Positions 26,450 to 36,297 are shown, counted from the first letter of the stretch. The stretch is DNA of 64,000 nucleotides from DATHKG01 sp035489435 (GCA_035489435.1 DATHKG010000181.1), one strand, 5' to 3'. Notes: generated from the sequence alone by a model not told the origin. Numbers and translations: made by a program.

Positions 26450-28024
26450 TTAATTGGTTTTAAAGAACTTTATCGAAGAAATAATTTTCAAGAGCGCCTC
26501 TTTTTGCTCATGTCGAAGGCCAACCAGATAAAATATTGAAAACGAAATGACAAAGGAGACTAATGCGAGCGCTATCATCCAAATCAATCTAACAGGTTGA
26601 AAGAAGGTAGTTATATACAACGCCGAAGAAAGCATTAACACGGATGTTATCAAAGGCCGGACTCGTTGAATAAAAGACAGTTCCACGTCATGCTTTATTT
26701 TACTTTTTAGAAATTTTCTTTGCCCGATAAAAAGTAAAAACTTACCACAAATTAAACTACTACAAAGCCCAATAATCCCCCATTTTGCCGTAAATACCAG
26801 CCCTAAAGCAATAAAAATCGAGGATGAAATCAAGGATAGATAAACCTTCTTCTTCAGGTCTAAAGTTGCATTAATAATATAACCATCATGCTTTATAAGT
26901 GTATCCTGAAGTATCATAACAATGAGTAATAAATTAATAAAATCGCCTGCAAAAAAACCATCACCAACCCATGCTTTTAAAAACGACTCATTGAAAAGGA
27001 TAATCGTAACTCCTGTGGCAGTTATTAATAAAAAAATTAAACCAGTCATAGTATCCCGAACCTTATAAATCTTTGAATACTCTTTCAATCCGAACAATTT
27101 GCCAATTCCCGGAATAGCTCCTATTATCACACGAAACAAAAGACCCTGTATCGCTAACGGCAGAAAGGTACTAAGGGCATAAGAAGATACTAAAACGGGA
27201 CCTGCAGCAAATCCAAGCAAAACCTTATCACTACTGGTAAGTATAGTATCAGTGGCTGTATTAGCCATATTCCAGCCGCTTAGTCTGCAAAAGGAAAGTA
27301 CTTTTGCAAAATTTGTTTTCCCGAACCCAAACCAACCAACACTTTTTTTGACAATGAAGTAGTAACTGAGGCCGGTTACGATGGTAATAAAGATTTGAAC
27401 CAGGGCGAGACCAACTAAGCCATGCCCCTGTGTAATTACAAACACTTTTAAAGTACCACCAATAATTATGATTCCCGACCGCAACCCCATTCGCTTAAAA
27501 CCCAAATTCATTCCACGCAATACAGCCTCGAATAAGTCAAATACTTTGGCAATAACTAAGGAGAAAAGTAATAATGAACAGGTAATGCGAATTAGCCTGT
27601 AATGTTTTATGTCAATCCTCGTAATATAAGGCGCATACCAGGATAAAATAGCCCCGGCAATCAAAATTACCGGCAAAATAAAAGCGGTTACAAAAAACGC
27701 ACTGGTTACATCACTTCTCAATTCTTCCTCGCTGGCAATATCTTTTTTCCGGGCTACTGTCCATTTGAGCACCTGGGTTGCGCGGGAATCAGCAACTGTT
27801 GCGTAACCCGTCAACTGTCCAATAATTTTCCAGGCACCATAAAACGCAGGACCTAAGCCCCTGACTATAACGGGGCTTACCAACAAACCTGTGATTTGAA
27901 CTGCAGCAAAATCTATGATACTGGTTAAGCTGTTAAGATAGGCCCGCTGCTTAAGGTTTTCTTTTGGCTTTGCAGGTCGTTCAATTTGGACTTCCGCACT
28001 TTTTTCAACAGCTAAATCAATCAT
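26450..28024 (-). CDS. Polysaccharide flippase (Wzx/MATE-like)
   Basis: A 524-residue membrane protein with about twelve to fourteen hydrophobic segments. The N-terminal SIIDFAAVQITGLLVSPVIVRGLG... and YGAWKIIGQLTGYATVADS regions match the polysaccharide-biosynthesis transporter fold. It would carry the lipid-linked EPS repeat unit from the cytoplasmic to the periplasmic face. The ~30-residue N-terminal hydrophilic tail is a little long. With the Wzy-like protein, Wza and Wzc it makes a complete Wzx/Wzy-dependent pathway. Confidence 0.85.
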   Translation of the reverse strand: MIDLAVEKSAEVQIERPAKPKENLKQRAYLNSLTSIIDFAAVQITGLLVSPVIVRGLGPAFYGAWKIIGQLTGYATVADSRATQVLKWTVARKKDIASEEELRSDVTSAFFVTAFILPVILIAGAILSWYAPYITRIDIKHYRLIRITCSLLLFSLVIAKVFDLFEAVLRGMNLGFKRMGLRSGIIIIGGTLKVFVITQGHGLVGLALVQIFITIVTGLSYYFIVKKSVGWFGFGKTNFAKVLSFCRLSGWNMANTATDTILTSSDKVLLGFAAGPVLVSSYALSTFLPLAIQGLLFRVIIGAIPGIGKLFGLKEYSKIYKVRDTMTGLIFLLITATGVTIILFNESFLKAWVGDGFFAGDFINLLLIVMILQDTLIKHDGYIINATLDLKKKVYLSLISSSIFIALGLVFTAKWGIIGLCSSLICGKFLLFIGQRKFLKSKIKHDVELSFIQRVRPLITSVLMLSSALYITTFFQPVRLIWMIALALVSFVISFSIFYLVGLRHEQKEALLKIISSIKFFKTN

Positions 28025-28089
28025 ATAAATCTAATTCCAAACAATTGGATTACCCCCCGTGCAATTTCTTCAGGCGTTGGATAAGAAAC

Positions 28090-29646
28090 TCAATTCCACA
28101 AGCCCCACAGGTGACTCTTAACAGAAACAAGGACATCGTTTAACGGCCGGGCGGCATCAATGGTTACAACAGCACAATCCCCTGGATACTTTAAATTCCT
28201 TATACCTTCAATCTTTAATTCAAGCATTTGTAATGAAGCGTTACTAGGTTTTCTGATCGCAATTAAATCAGCCTTAGCTACAAGTTTAAAAACCAGATCC
28301 GGAGGATTATCTTCAGCTAATTGATAAGTCTTAGCTTCTTTTCTTGCAAGGAACCTGAATAAAATATTTTTAGAGTGAAGTAAATAGTTTAACGCCGGAC
28401 CGTCATTATACCCCATGCACTGGTTTTGCGGAAACCTGTCACAGATGACCAACATACCTTTCGCCTTTGCAAGCCGGATCATTTTCAGCTTCTTGCGTCT
28501 TTCCCTGGCAACTGTCAATGCCTCAAAGCATTTAAACAAATTGAATTTGAAGCTTCTTCCCTGATTAGGAGAGAAATCATCACGCATCATAATTTTCCGG
28601 GGTTGCTGATATTGTGTATAGCTCTTTTTAAAACCTTTTAAAAACTTTCGCTGCCATGATATCTTACCTGACTTCCCCCTGCCCATGTATATATTGTATA
28701 CGTCTATTTTTCTTTTAAATGTTGCCTGCAGGTTTCCAATCACTGTAGATTTCCCGGACCCGTCTGCCCCGACTATAGCAACAACAAAACCTCCCCCTGG
28801 ATAGATACGCTGTGAAATAATTGGCTGGCTTGAATATTTTGCCCACTTACGGTAAACCTTGATCGCAATCTCCCTGTACCATCTTAATATTGTTGCCTCT
28901 AAAGGAGAGTAAAGACGTTGAGTTTTTAGTTTTTTTTGCAATAAAGTGGAAAGTTTTAAAAGTGTTTTATGCGTAAACTCTTTTGTCACCAAATCATAAA
29001 TGGGGATATAATCACCAAATAGAGATTTAAGAAGTATAGCGATTTCATCGTTAGTACACCTGGCCTTTAACCATTGATACTCAGCCAATACATTTTTACT
29101 GTATTTTATATCTTTTTTGAAATAACTTTTCAGAATATCCCTGTTTCTGAGTTTTAATGCATAGCGAAAAAATAACAGTAAAAGCTCGAAAGTCGGTGCA
29201 CTTCGATAAATACCAAACTCAACATCGAAGACACGGCTATCTAAAATTTTCTGTTCAAGGTTTAACTGATATCCCTTTAAATAAGATTCACCCAATGTGA
29301 GTTTAAAGTGCGTATGCAGGTGAATAATTTTTCCAGAAGGCAAATCAAGCCCTATATAATCTTCAATATCCCTGTATTGTTTCTCCTTAATAGGGTTAAA
29401 TCTTTTAAAGCCGTAATTGTTCATGATGATCTCAAACCCAGCCTTATCCTGTTCGTCGAAAAGAATGTCAAGGTCAGTGTCCCCCGACATTGATGCAGCC
29501 AGATGTTCGTTACTTTTCCAATGGCAATATTTGATATTAAGCTCATGAAAAGACTGTAACACCTCTTCGATCAAAGAAAGTTTTAGATTAGCTTGTTTGG
29601 GCGGGTTAAATATCCCAGAAATCGGCTCAACTATAATATTATTCAT
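28090..29646 (-). CDS. Nucleotidyltransferase-like domain fused to thymidylate-kinase-like domain
   Basis: A 518-residue two-part protein. Residues ~25-200 look like a nucleotidyltransferase-fold domain: HWKSNEHL near 42, then SGDTDLDILF near 53, a D-x-D pair of the metal-binding type. Residues ~285-500 form a P-loop kinase domain with VAIVGADGSGKST near 290-302, an MGRGKSGK stretch, RERRKK, CDRFPQN near 405 and a LID-like basic region near 430, all in the thymidylate kinase style. Similar fusions occur in EPS loci, but no reaction has been fixed for them as far as I know. It is spaced 83 nt from the epimerase gene. Confidence 0.65.
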   Translation of the reverse strand: MNNIIVEPISGIFNPPKQANLKLSLIEEVLQSFHELNIKYCHWKSNEHLAASMSGDTDLDILFDEQDKAGFEIIMNNYGFKRFNPIKEKQYRDIEDYIGLDLPSGKIIHLHTHFKLTLGESYLKGYQLNLEQKILDSRVFDVEFGIYRSAPTFELLLLFFRYALKLRNRDILKSYFKKDIKYSKNVLAEYQWLKARCTNDEIAILLKSLFGDYIPIYDLVTKEFTHKTLLKLSTLLQKKLKTQRLYSPLEATILRWYREIAIKVYRKWAKYSSQPIISQRIYPGGGFVVAIVGADGSGKSTVIGNLQATFKRKIDVYNIYMGRGKSGKISWQRKFLKGFKKSYTQYQQPRKIMMRDDFSPNQGRSFKFNLFKCFEALTVARERRKKLKMIRLAKAKGMLVICDRFPQNQCMGYNDGPALNYLLHSKNILFRFLARKEAKTYQLAEDNPPDLVFKLVAKADLIAIRKPSNASLQMLELKIEGIRNLKYPGDCAVVTIDAARPLNDVLVSVKSHLWGLWN

Positions 29647-29728
29647 CTGTGTTAGAATGCGGTATGATTTTACAGTTTGTTCAAAGCCGAAAACCCTTTA
29701 AGAAAACTGATGTCGGGTAATTACACAG

Positions 29729-30811
29729 TTAGCTTTGTATCTCGGCTTGTAAATTGTACTTCGTACAATAATATTCCTTATACCATTCAATATATTTTTC
29801 TAACCCGACCTGCAAATCTGTATCGGGTGAATAACCAAAATTCTCGGCGAGGTCATCTACATTTGCCCAGGTAGTCATTACATCTCCAGCCTGCATACAT
29901 TTCATTTCTAAAATTGCTTTCTTGTGTATAGCATTCTCGAGTTTATTAATAAATTCAAGCAATTCAACAGGGCTGTTATTTCCAATATTATATAAGCGGA
30001 ACGGTGCAGTGGAAGTTGAAGGGTCGGGCCGACTTGCATTCCAATTCACATTTGGCTGAGCGGGCGCATTGACAATTCTGGTAATGGCCCCTACAATATC
30101 ATCTATATATGTGAAGTCCCGTTTCATCTTGCCATTATTAAAAACCTGGATTGGCTTGTCGGAGAATATGGCATCTGCAAAAAGAAAGCAAGCCATATCA
30201 GGTCTGCCCCAGGGACCATACACCGTAAAAAAACGCAGCCCTGTTGTTGGTATGTTGTACAAATAGCTATAAGCATGCGCCATTAGCTCATTCGCTTTTT
30301 TAGTAGCCGCATATAAAGAAGCAGGATGATTTGTAGAATGTTTTACGGAGAAAGGCACTTCTACGTTCAGGCCATACACACTTGAGGAACTGGCATAGAT
30401 TAAATGTTTTGCCTTGATATTCCGACATGATTCAAGGACATTCAAAAACCCGACAAGATTTGATTGCACATATGAGTCAGGATGAGTTATTGAATGCCTT
30501 ACCCCTGCCTGAGCTGCCAGGTTTATGAACACATCGGGACGGTGTCTTTCACAAACATCAATTAATTCCGATTTATCTTCAAGATTCAACCGAATGAAAA
30601 TGTAATCATTAAATTTTCGGCTTTGAGTTTCCTTGAACCAAATAACTTCTTTTTTTTCAATTCCGCATTCTTTCAATCGCTGGTATTTCAGTTTCACATC
30701 ATAGTATTCATTTATATTATCAATTCCTATCACTTCATATCCATCTTTCAACAGAGCAATGGTTAAATGAAACCCAATGAAACCGGCACTTCCTGATACT
30801 AATATTTTCAT
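29729..30811 (-). CDS. UDP-glucuronate 4-epimerase
   Basis: A 360-residue short-chain dehydrogenase/epimerase. The NAD-binding motif GSAGFIG is at residues 7-13, IDNINEYYDVKLK at 30-42, SSSSVYG at 141-147, and the catalytic Y167-x3-K171 in SLYAATKKANELMAHAY. The sequence around NEYYDVKLKYQR, GVRHSI and GLRFFTVYGPWGRPDM is characteristic of UDP-glucuronate 4-epimerases, which make UDP-galacturonate. UDP-glucose-type 4-epimerase cannot be excluded without biochemical data. No UDP-glucose dehydrogenase is in the window, so UDP-GlcA must come from elsewhere in the genome. Confidence 0.85.
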   Translation of the reverse strand: MKILVSGSAGFIGFHLTIALLKDGYEVIGIDNINEYYDVKLKYQRLKECGIEKKEVIWFKETQSRKFNDYIFIRLNLEDKSELIDVCERHRPDVFINLAAQAGVRHSITHPDSYVQSNLVGFLNVLESCRNIKAKHLIYASSSSVYGLNVEVPFSVKHSTNHPASLYAATKKANELMAHAYSYLYNIPTTGLRFFTVYGPWGRPDMACFLFADAIFSDKPIQVFNNGKMKRDFTYIDDIVGAITRIVNAPAQPNVNWNASRPDPSTSTAPFRLYNIGNNSPVELLEFINKLENAIHKKAILEMKCMQAGDVMTTWANVDDLAENFGYSPDTDLQVGLEKYIEWYKEYYCTKYNLQAEIQS

Positions 30812-30875
30812 ACTCGATTACAGATGTTCAATTCCTAAACAAGACATTTGCTGAACCAGGTCAAAGTTCCTCACT

Positions 30876-31415
30876 TCATCTTAAAAGCTGATCGCGTCTA
30901 CTAGAGCTACTTGATTTCTTAACAATTCTCAAATTACCTTTTTCAACCTCAGCAACCATTGCATAACCAAGCGTGGGGAGATAGACCTTAACCTTCTTTT
31001 TTCCAACAGACAAGATGCTTCCTTCAGCCTGCATCAATGGTCCGTTTGTAATCCGAACCACGTCATTTACATTTACTTCTGCTTTCTCAAGATTAACATT
31101 ATCGTACTCATTTAAAAACCTTTTGATGACCTCGATTTCTTCATCTTTAATAATTGCTGGTTTGCCTAACCAACAAACAAAATTGATAATTCCATTTATG
31201 CCTTTTACCCTGCTTATTTCATCGGCACCAACTTGTACGAAAACATAGCAGGTAAATAGTGGCTCATAAAGCCACTTCTTACGATCGCTCCATTGCCTCA
31301 CTACCCGATTGAGCGGACAATAGGTAACAATTTGTTCCTTTACTAACAAATCAGACACTTTTTTCTCCCATCGCGGTTTGGTATATACCGCGAACCACTT
31401 CTTACCATCGACCAT
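30876..31415 (-). CDS. UpxY-type NusG-like transcription antiterminator
   Basis: A 179-residue NusG paralogue. The NGN domain fills residues ~6-105 (WFAVYTKPRWEKKVSDLL, YCPLNRVVRQWSDRKK, PLFTCYVFVQV). A KOW-like segment follows at ~120-150 (VNDVVRITNGPLMQAEGSIL). Specialised NusG proteins of this type (UpxY in Bacteroides) keep RNA polymerase going through long capsule operons. It sits third in the operon, between wzc and the epimerase, instead of first as in many Bacteroides loci. The two gaps on either side (65 and 117 nt) are the longest in the 5' part of the operon. Confidence 0.88.
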   Translation of the reverse strand: MVDGKKWFAVYTKPRWEKKVSDLLVKEQIVTYCPLNRVVRQWSDRKKWLYEPLFTCYVFVQVGADEISRVKGINGIINFVCWLGKPAIIKDEEIEVIKRFLNEYDNVNLEKAEVNVNDVVRITNGPLMQAEGSILSVGKKKVKVYLPTLGYAMVAEVEKGNLRIVKKSSSSSRRDQLLR

Positions 31416-31531
31416 ATTAAATATTTTAAGTTGCCTGTACTGTAGAAATGGCTCCGCCTATCTCAGTCACAAATTGTTAAGAGAGATTGAAGAATTAAAA
31501 ATTAATTTCAAGTAAGATGTATGGGAACTTG

Positions 31532-33871
31532 TCAATCCCTGGCCGAGATGCTTCTGCCGTAAACCTTATTTCCATAAACCTTTTTCACACCATACCCGTA
31601 GCTGTAACCATATCCTTTTCTGATAAAACCCCTGGGTTTTATATCGTTAAAAACTATTGCGATGTTCTTTAAAGCATTTACTTTCCTGCTTTCCTGCACC
31701 AACTCGACCATAGCCTTGGGCGTATAGTCATGCCGGACGATAAATAATGTCGAGTCACAATGTTCTGTAAGAAGATAAGCATCAGCCAGCGGATCGATCG
31801 GAGATGCATCGACAATTATGAAATCAAATGTTTTATTAAGATTTTCAAACAACCTTTCGATGTTTCCATTCAAGAATAATTCTGTTGGATTTACTTCCCC
31901 AACTCCGGCGGGAATAATAAACAGGTTGGGATAATCTGTTTCATAAACAATCTCATCAAAAGAGACTTCTTTGTTCTGCAGAAAATTTGCTACGCCTCTT
32001 TCTTTTTCCAGCCCATAGGTAGCGGATACCTGCGGGCTGCGCAAATCCATGTCGACCAGTGCCACCTTCCCTCCTGAAAAAGCCACGCTCAGCGCCAGGT
32101 TAATGCTGACGAAAGTTTTGCCCTCAGAAGGAATGCCGGAAGTGACCAATATTTTTTTACTCTGTGAAAAACGATTGTTCAGCGTCAGGGCAACCCTTAA
32201 CTGACAAAATTGTTCGTTAAGATTTGATCGACTGGTATTACTGATAAAATGCGACGTTTTCCTATTTACCCTCATAATTTCAGCAATAACCGGTATATCA
32301 GTAATTGCCTCAATGTCTGAACGAAACAAAATTTTATTTGTCAGTATTTCCTTGATGTTTACAATGATAACCCCAATCAATAATGCAACCGCAGTGGCAA
32401 CACCTATTACGAATTTTTTGTTTGGACTTACAGGGCCGGGGGAAGCATACGCCCGTTCAATTGTTCTGCTATCAGCAATCGAGGAAGCATATGTTAATGC
32501 TACTTCCTCTCTTTTTTGCAGCAGGAAAGAATACACATTATTTTTGATGGTTTGCTGACGGCTAATATCCAACAGTCCCCTTTCATTTTTAGGAATGCTG
32601 CGGAGCATTGATGTATACACACCAGCGCTTTTGCTCAGCTGGCTTCTCCCCGCTACTATACTGGCCCGTTGATTCTGAATATTCTCCAATATATGCGGTC
32701 GCAAATTCTGGATTTCATTTTCTAAAGAAATCATTGTCGGATGACCAGCCGGGACTGTCTTCTTTAATCGCTCATATTGCACCTGCGAATCAAATAATTT
32801 TTGCAATAACTGAGAAAGCAAAACATCTTTAACACCCGTAATTGCAGGAACAATCCCGATCTGGGTATTTTTTGAACGCACATATTTTTCTGCCTCATCA
32901 AGCATAGATAGTTGCATATCCATATCCATTAACTTTTCATCATTTTCCCCAACACTTTGAAGATAAAGCTTGCCCTGCTCACTTAAATTGACCACGGCTT
33001 TTTCGGTTCTGAATCTTTGTAATTGGTCTTCAACGGAATCAAGTTCACGCACCACATGCGTCATACGATTTTCTACAAATGCAAGCGTATTAGCGGCAAT
33101 CTGGTTTTTGTCATTAATGGCTTCCTGGTTATAAATATCGATTAACAAATTAAGTATGTCTTTTCCCCTTTCCGGCACAGCATCTCTGTATGTTAAGTAA
33201 AGTACTGAAGACATCTTACCTGCCGGAGCAACATTTAGCTTCGAAGAAACATTGTTGAGTACGTTATTGACTGGGACAAGGGAGAAAAACAAAGGATACT
33301 TTGCATGCGCAACAAAATCAGGATTCTCCACAAACCGGACGATACCAAATGGTGCAGGTATCCATTTATTCAATGCATAATTTTTATCTCCGATGATCAC
33401 CTCCTGTATTTTTCCATCGTAACTAAAGTCAACCCGGGGAATTTTTTGTATATTTTCAGTTTCCAGGATCTCAATGATAACAGGTGAAGATTTATAGGCT
33501 GACCTTTCTATAATAGTACCATCTTCAAAAACAGGAGCATAAAGGCAAAGGCTATCTATCACCTTTCTCAATAAATCCTTTGACCTGACTACTTCTATTT
33601 CATTTTCAACGATCTTGGTCAATCCATATCCGTTGATAGCATCTGATATTCTTTCGGCGTCTGCTCCTTTCTTTTCATCTTTTATTAAGATGCTGGCAGA
33701 TACTTCATATATCGGCTTCGTTACGTACAAATATCCATAGGCAGCAATCCAACATATAAGAACTAGCAATACAAAAAGCGGCCAGTAAGGCAAATACTGG
33801 TTTAATAAAAGCTTAATGGAATTATTTTCTTTTTTCCCTGTCTTTGCCGATATGTATTTATTTTCCTGCAT
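31532..33871 (-). CDS. wzc: Tyrosine autokinase and EPS co-polymerase (Wzc-like)
   Basis: A 779-residue inner-membrane protein that controls chain length and export. The Wzz-like domain spans residues ~20-500, with membrane helices at ~34-52 and ~490-512, and a long coiled periplasmic part between. The cytoplasmic BY-kinase domain has Walker A GIPSEGKT at ~578-586, a Walker A' VALVDMDLRSP and a Walker B-like FIIVDASP. The C-terminus is a tyrosine cluster (GYGYSYGYG and VYGNKVYG) that is autophosphorylated in this family. The ATG at 33871 is preferred to the in-frame GTG at 33880. It lies 29 nt after wza. Confidence 0.9.
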   Translation of the reverse strand: MQENKYISAKTGKKENNSIKLLLNQYLPYWPLFVLLVLICWIAAYGYLYVTKPIYEVSASILIKDEKKGADAERISDAINGYGLTKIVENEIEVVRSKDLLRKVIDSLCLYAPVFEDGTIIERSAYKSSPVIIEILETENIQKIPRVDFSYDGKIQEVIIGDKNYALNKWIPAPFGIVRFVENPDFVAHAKYPLFFSLVPVNNVLNNVSSKLNVAPAGKMSSVLYLTYRDAVPERGKDILNLLIDIYNQEAINDKNQIAANTLAFVENRMTHVVRELDSVEDQLQRFRTEKAVVNLSEQGKLYLQSVGENDEKLMDMDMQLSMLDEAEKYVRSKNTQIGIVPAITGVKDVLLSQLLQKLFDSQVQYERLKKTVPAGHPTMISLENEIQNLRPHILENIQNQRASIVAGRSQLSKSAGVYTSMLRSIPKNERGLLDISRQQTIKNNVYSFLLQKREEVALTYASSIADSRTIERAYASPGPVSPNKKFVIGVATAVALLIGVIIVNIKEILTNKILFRSDIEAITDIPVIAEIMRVNRKTSHFISNTSRSNLNEQFCQLRVALTLNNRFSQSKKILVTSGIPSEGKTFVSINLALSVAFSGGKVALVDMDLRSPQVSATYGLEKERGVANFLQNKEVSFDEIVYETDYPNLFIIPAGVGEVNPTELFLNGNIERLFENLNKTFDFIIVDASPIDPLADAYLLTEHCDSTLFIVRHDYTPKAMVELVQESRKVNALKNIAIVFNDIKPRGFIRKGYGYSYGYGVKKVYGNKVYGRSISARD

Positions 33872-33900
33872 AAAATTCACTTATTCGCTTATTCACAAAT

Positions 33901-34689
33901 TTATTTATCCGCTATTATCCCTATTACAATTGCGACAAAAGACATTGCACTTAGCACTACTGGCCACCATTGTCTCGATGTGCTTGTGCCGGCAGCCTTA
34001 GCCTTGTTAGGTGCTACATAAATAATATCATTTGACTTCAGAAAGTAGTAGGGAGAAGTAAAAAGATCATCATCAGTCAGGTCAAGTCGTTTAGTAGTAC
34101 GCGTTCCTGATTCACTGTCACGAATAACCAAAATGTTGGTTCGGTTAGCATATGACGTGAGATCCCCGGCGACGCCTAGCGCCTCGAGAAGGGTGATTTT
34201 TTCCCCGGGTACATTTATAACGGCAGGTCTTGCTACTTCGCCAAGTACAGTGATCTTATAATTTAAGTAACGGATATTTACAATCGGTTCGTACAAAAGA
34301 TTTTTCTTAATAAGACCTGCAGTGATTGTGTCTGTCAGTGTTTTTTTTGTCATGCCCGCCACTTTTATACTGCCGAGCATCGGGAATTGTATGTATCCTT
34401 CCTGGTTGACTAAAAACCCGGATGCCTGAGATACTGTTCCCGAGTTTACGGCGCCCTGTGATGAAGAAATAGTATATAGATTAAAGGGCTGCGTTGCGTC
34501 CGTATTAAGACTGCTAACTGATATACTTAAAATATCATTCTTCTGAATTACTGGCTCAAGGCTTTCAATGGAATACTGAATGGTAGTATCCTTTATTGAA
34601 TTAAAACTCGTAACATCTTTTGTGTTAAAACAGGAAGGTAAAACTACCGAAGAAATAATCAGCAAATAAAGGAGGTGCCTGGTATTCAT
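33901..34689 (-). CDS. wza: Polysaccharide export outer-membrane protein (Wza-like)
   Basis: A 262-residue lipoprotein and the first gene of the EPS operon. The lipobox is VLPSC with Cys20. The polysaccharide-export domain is at ~45-130 (QKNDILSISVSSL), and an SLBB-like domain at ~145-225 (ITVLGEVARPAVINVPGEKITLLEALGVAG). A C-terminal membrane helix at ~242-258 is typical of the short Bacteroidota forms. It forms the outer-membrane channel through which the polymer leaves the cell together with Wzc. Confidence 0.9.
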   Translation of the reverse strand: MNTRHLLYLLIISSVVLPSCFNTKDVTSFNSIKDTTIQYSIESLEPVIQKNDILSISVSSLNTDATQPFNLYTISSSQGAVNSGTVSQASGFLVNQEGYIQFPMLGSIKVAGMTKKTLTDTITAGLIKKNLLYEPIVNIRYLNYKITVLGEVARPAVINVPGEKITLLEALGVAGDLTSYANRTNILVIRDSESGTRTTKRLDLTDDDLFTSPYYFLKSNDIIYVAPNKAKAAGTSTSRQWWPVVLSAMSFVAIVIGIIADK

Positions 34690-35088
34690 ATCTTTGCAAT
34701 TAGCTTAAGTAAAAAACTGCTAAATCATAACAATCTGAGCCATTTTTTATAAGTCTGCAAAGGGTATAATGATTCATCTGTCACTACCTGGCATTTCCAT
34801 AACAATGTGTATTTCAATCGCGATATGCAAATAGATACACACAAGCTATGAGAGGAATAGCTTAGCCTGATTAGCATGGAAGACTTGAGTAATTCACAAT
34901 ATTATTTGTGTCAGCATCTCGTCTACCAACTTATCACCGAACAAAGTAAAATGGTGTATAAAATAAATTAGGGTTGTGCTTTAACAGGGCTTTGTTAAAT
35001 TAGGGTTATGTTTTAGTTAAATTATTGTTATGTCCAAATTAAAAACACGCCGGCAAAGTTAATTGCCCATTTTTGCCCACAAGTCCCG
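34690..35088. other. Leader region of the EPS operon with degenerate direct repeats
   Basis: This 399-nt gene-free stretch lies between the TPR-type gene and wza, both on the minus strand, and must hold the EPS promoter. Three related 14-nt units, AAATTAGGGTTGTG (34965), AAATTAGGGTTATG (34997) and AAATTATTGTTATG (35019), are spaced 32 and 22 nt apart. They may bind a regulator. No full TTTG-N19-TAnnTTTG match to the Bacteroidota promoter was found on the minus strand. Confidence 0.5.
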
Positions 35089-36297
35089 TTATCCTTTTTC
35101 CATTGGCTTAGCTAATATTTCCGGGTAGGCGGTTACTAATTTTATAAATCCTGTTTGTTTAATTAAATAATCTAATTGTCCTTTCAGGAAGTCGTTTTTA
35201 TGTAAAGATTGTTTTTGCAATAAGTATAAAAGCATGTTGAATTTTTTCGACAAAAAATAAAAGTTATTTACACTTATCATTTCAAACATTTCTTTAGCCT
35301 TTTCCGCCCTGCCAGTATTTTTTAATGCAATTGCATGAAAAAGATAAATTGACTCAAACAACTTTAAGTCAACATATGGCGGAACATAATTATTTCTTTT
35401 TTTAATCGCTTCGATAATATAAAACAAAGCCTCGTCGTATTGCTGTGTTAGAATGAGTGTTTCAGACAAAATAAATTCAAAATATGGAAATCCATACCTG
35501 ATGTCTTTTGAATATTTTGTATCTAAATAATATTCCCTGGCCGCCGATAAAATTGGTTCGAAGTCATAGTCGTAAATTTCTGCCTGGTATAAATGAGATG
35601 CAAAGTATCTTCCACAAATAGAGGGATGAATTGTTTCATTGATACTGTATTGAATCAATTCCTGGCAATGATTATAAACTTCATCTTTTTGATTAGATAA
35701 CCAGCTCCGGAAACAAAGCAGCGAGTGTCCAAATATTTGTGCCGGAGCATCTTTTCGTTCATGCAAATAATACCGCAATCCATCGCCATAATATCCGTTT
35801 AAATTATCAATGTTTACAGATTGTTCGTAATAGAAAAATTGACCGTTGGCTGTTTTCGCGATCTGACTTTGAAACTCATCAATGACATGGGGCCACTTTT
35901 CGAGGTTATTGATAATTTCATGAATTAGATTTATGTAAGTAGTGTCATCTATCCCCCTTGTATTAAAATCCCTAAACAACAAAATCAAAAAATTCAATAA
36001 GTCAGGATCAGAATTTACATGATTTTTATAAACCTGTTCTTTATGATTGACAAGATCATCAAGCGAAGAAAAACCGCAGTATTTTGAAAGCAGGTTAAGA
36101 GTGAATGAGGAAGGTTGATATTTGCTCTTCATCAGGTGAAAAAAACGTCGCAGGGTATTTAAGCTTAATTTCTGTTTTGTTTGTTTGTATATATCGTTAC
36201 TTAAATATTGACAATCTGATGCAGTTAAAATCTTTCTTCCGAAAATTCTTTCAACCTCCTCTTTAATCAAGCGTAAACTCTGCTCACTCATACACAT
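35089..36297 (-). CDS. Putative regulator: helix-turn-helix-like N-terminus with TPR-like C-terminus
   Basis: A 402-residue cytoplasmic protein of unknown function. Residues ~5-85 (LIKEEVERIFGRKILTASDCQYLSNDI, then LSLNTLRRFFHLM and SSFTLNLLSKYCGFSSLDDLV) resemble a helix-turn-helix arrangement common in Bacteroidota proteins that carry repeats. The rest is alpha-helical with TPR-like pairs, for example YDEALFYIIEAIKKR near 288 and LKNTGRAEKAKEMFEMI near 330. There is a second in-frame ATG six bases in. Its placement just upstream of the EPS operon in the same orientation suggests, but does not show, a regulatory link. Confidence 0.55.
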   Translation of the reverse strand: MCMSEQSLRLIKEEVERIFGRKILTASDCQYLSNDIYKQTKQKLSLNTLRRFFHLMKSKYQPSSFTLNLLSKYCGFSSLDDLVNHKEQVYKNHVNSDPDLLNFLILLFRDFNTRGIDDTTYINLIHEIINNLEKWPHVIDEFQSQIAKTANGQFFYYEQSVNIDNLNGYYGDGLRYYLHERKDAPAQIFGHSLLCFRSWLSNQKDEVYNHCQELIQYSINETIHPSICGRYFASHLYQAEIYDYDFEPILSAAREYYLDTKYSKDIRYGFPYFEFILSETLILTQQYDEALFYIIEAIKKRNNYVPPYVDLKLFESIYLFHAIALKNTGRAEKAKEMFEMISVNNFYFLSKKFNMLLYLLQKQSLHKNDFLKGQLDYLIKQTGFIKLVTAYPEILAKPMEKG

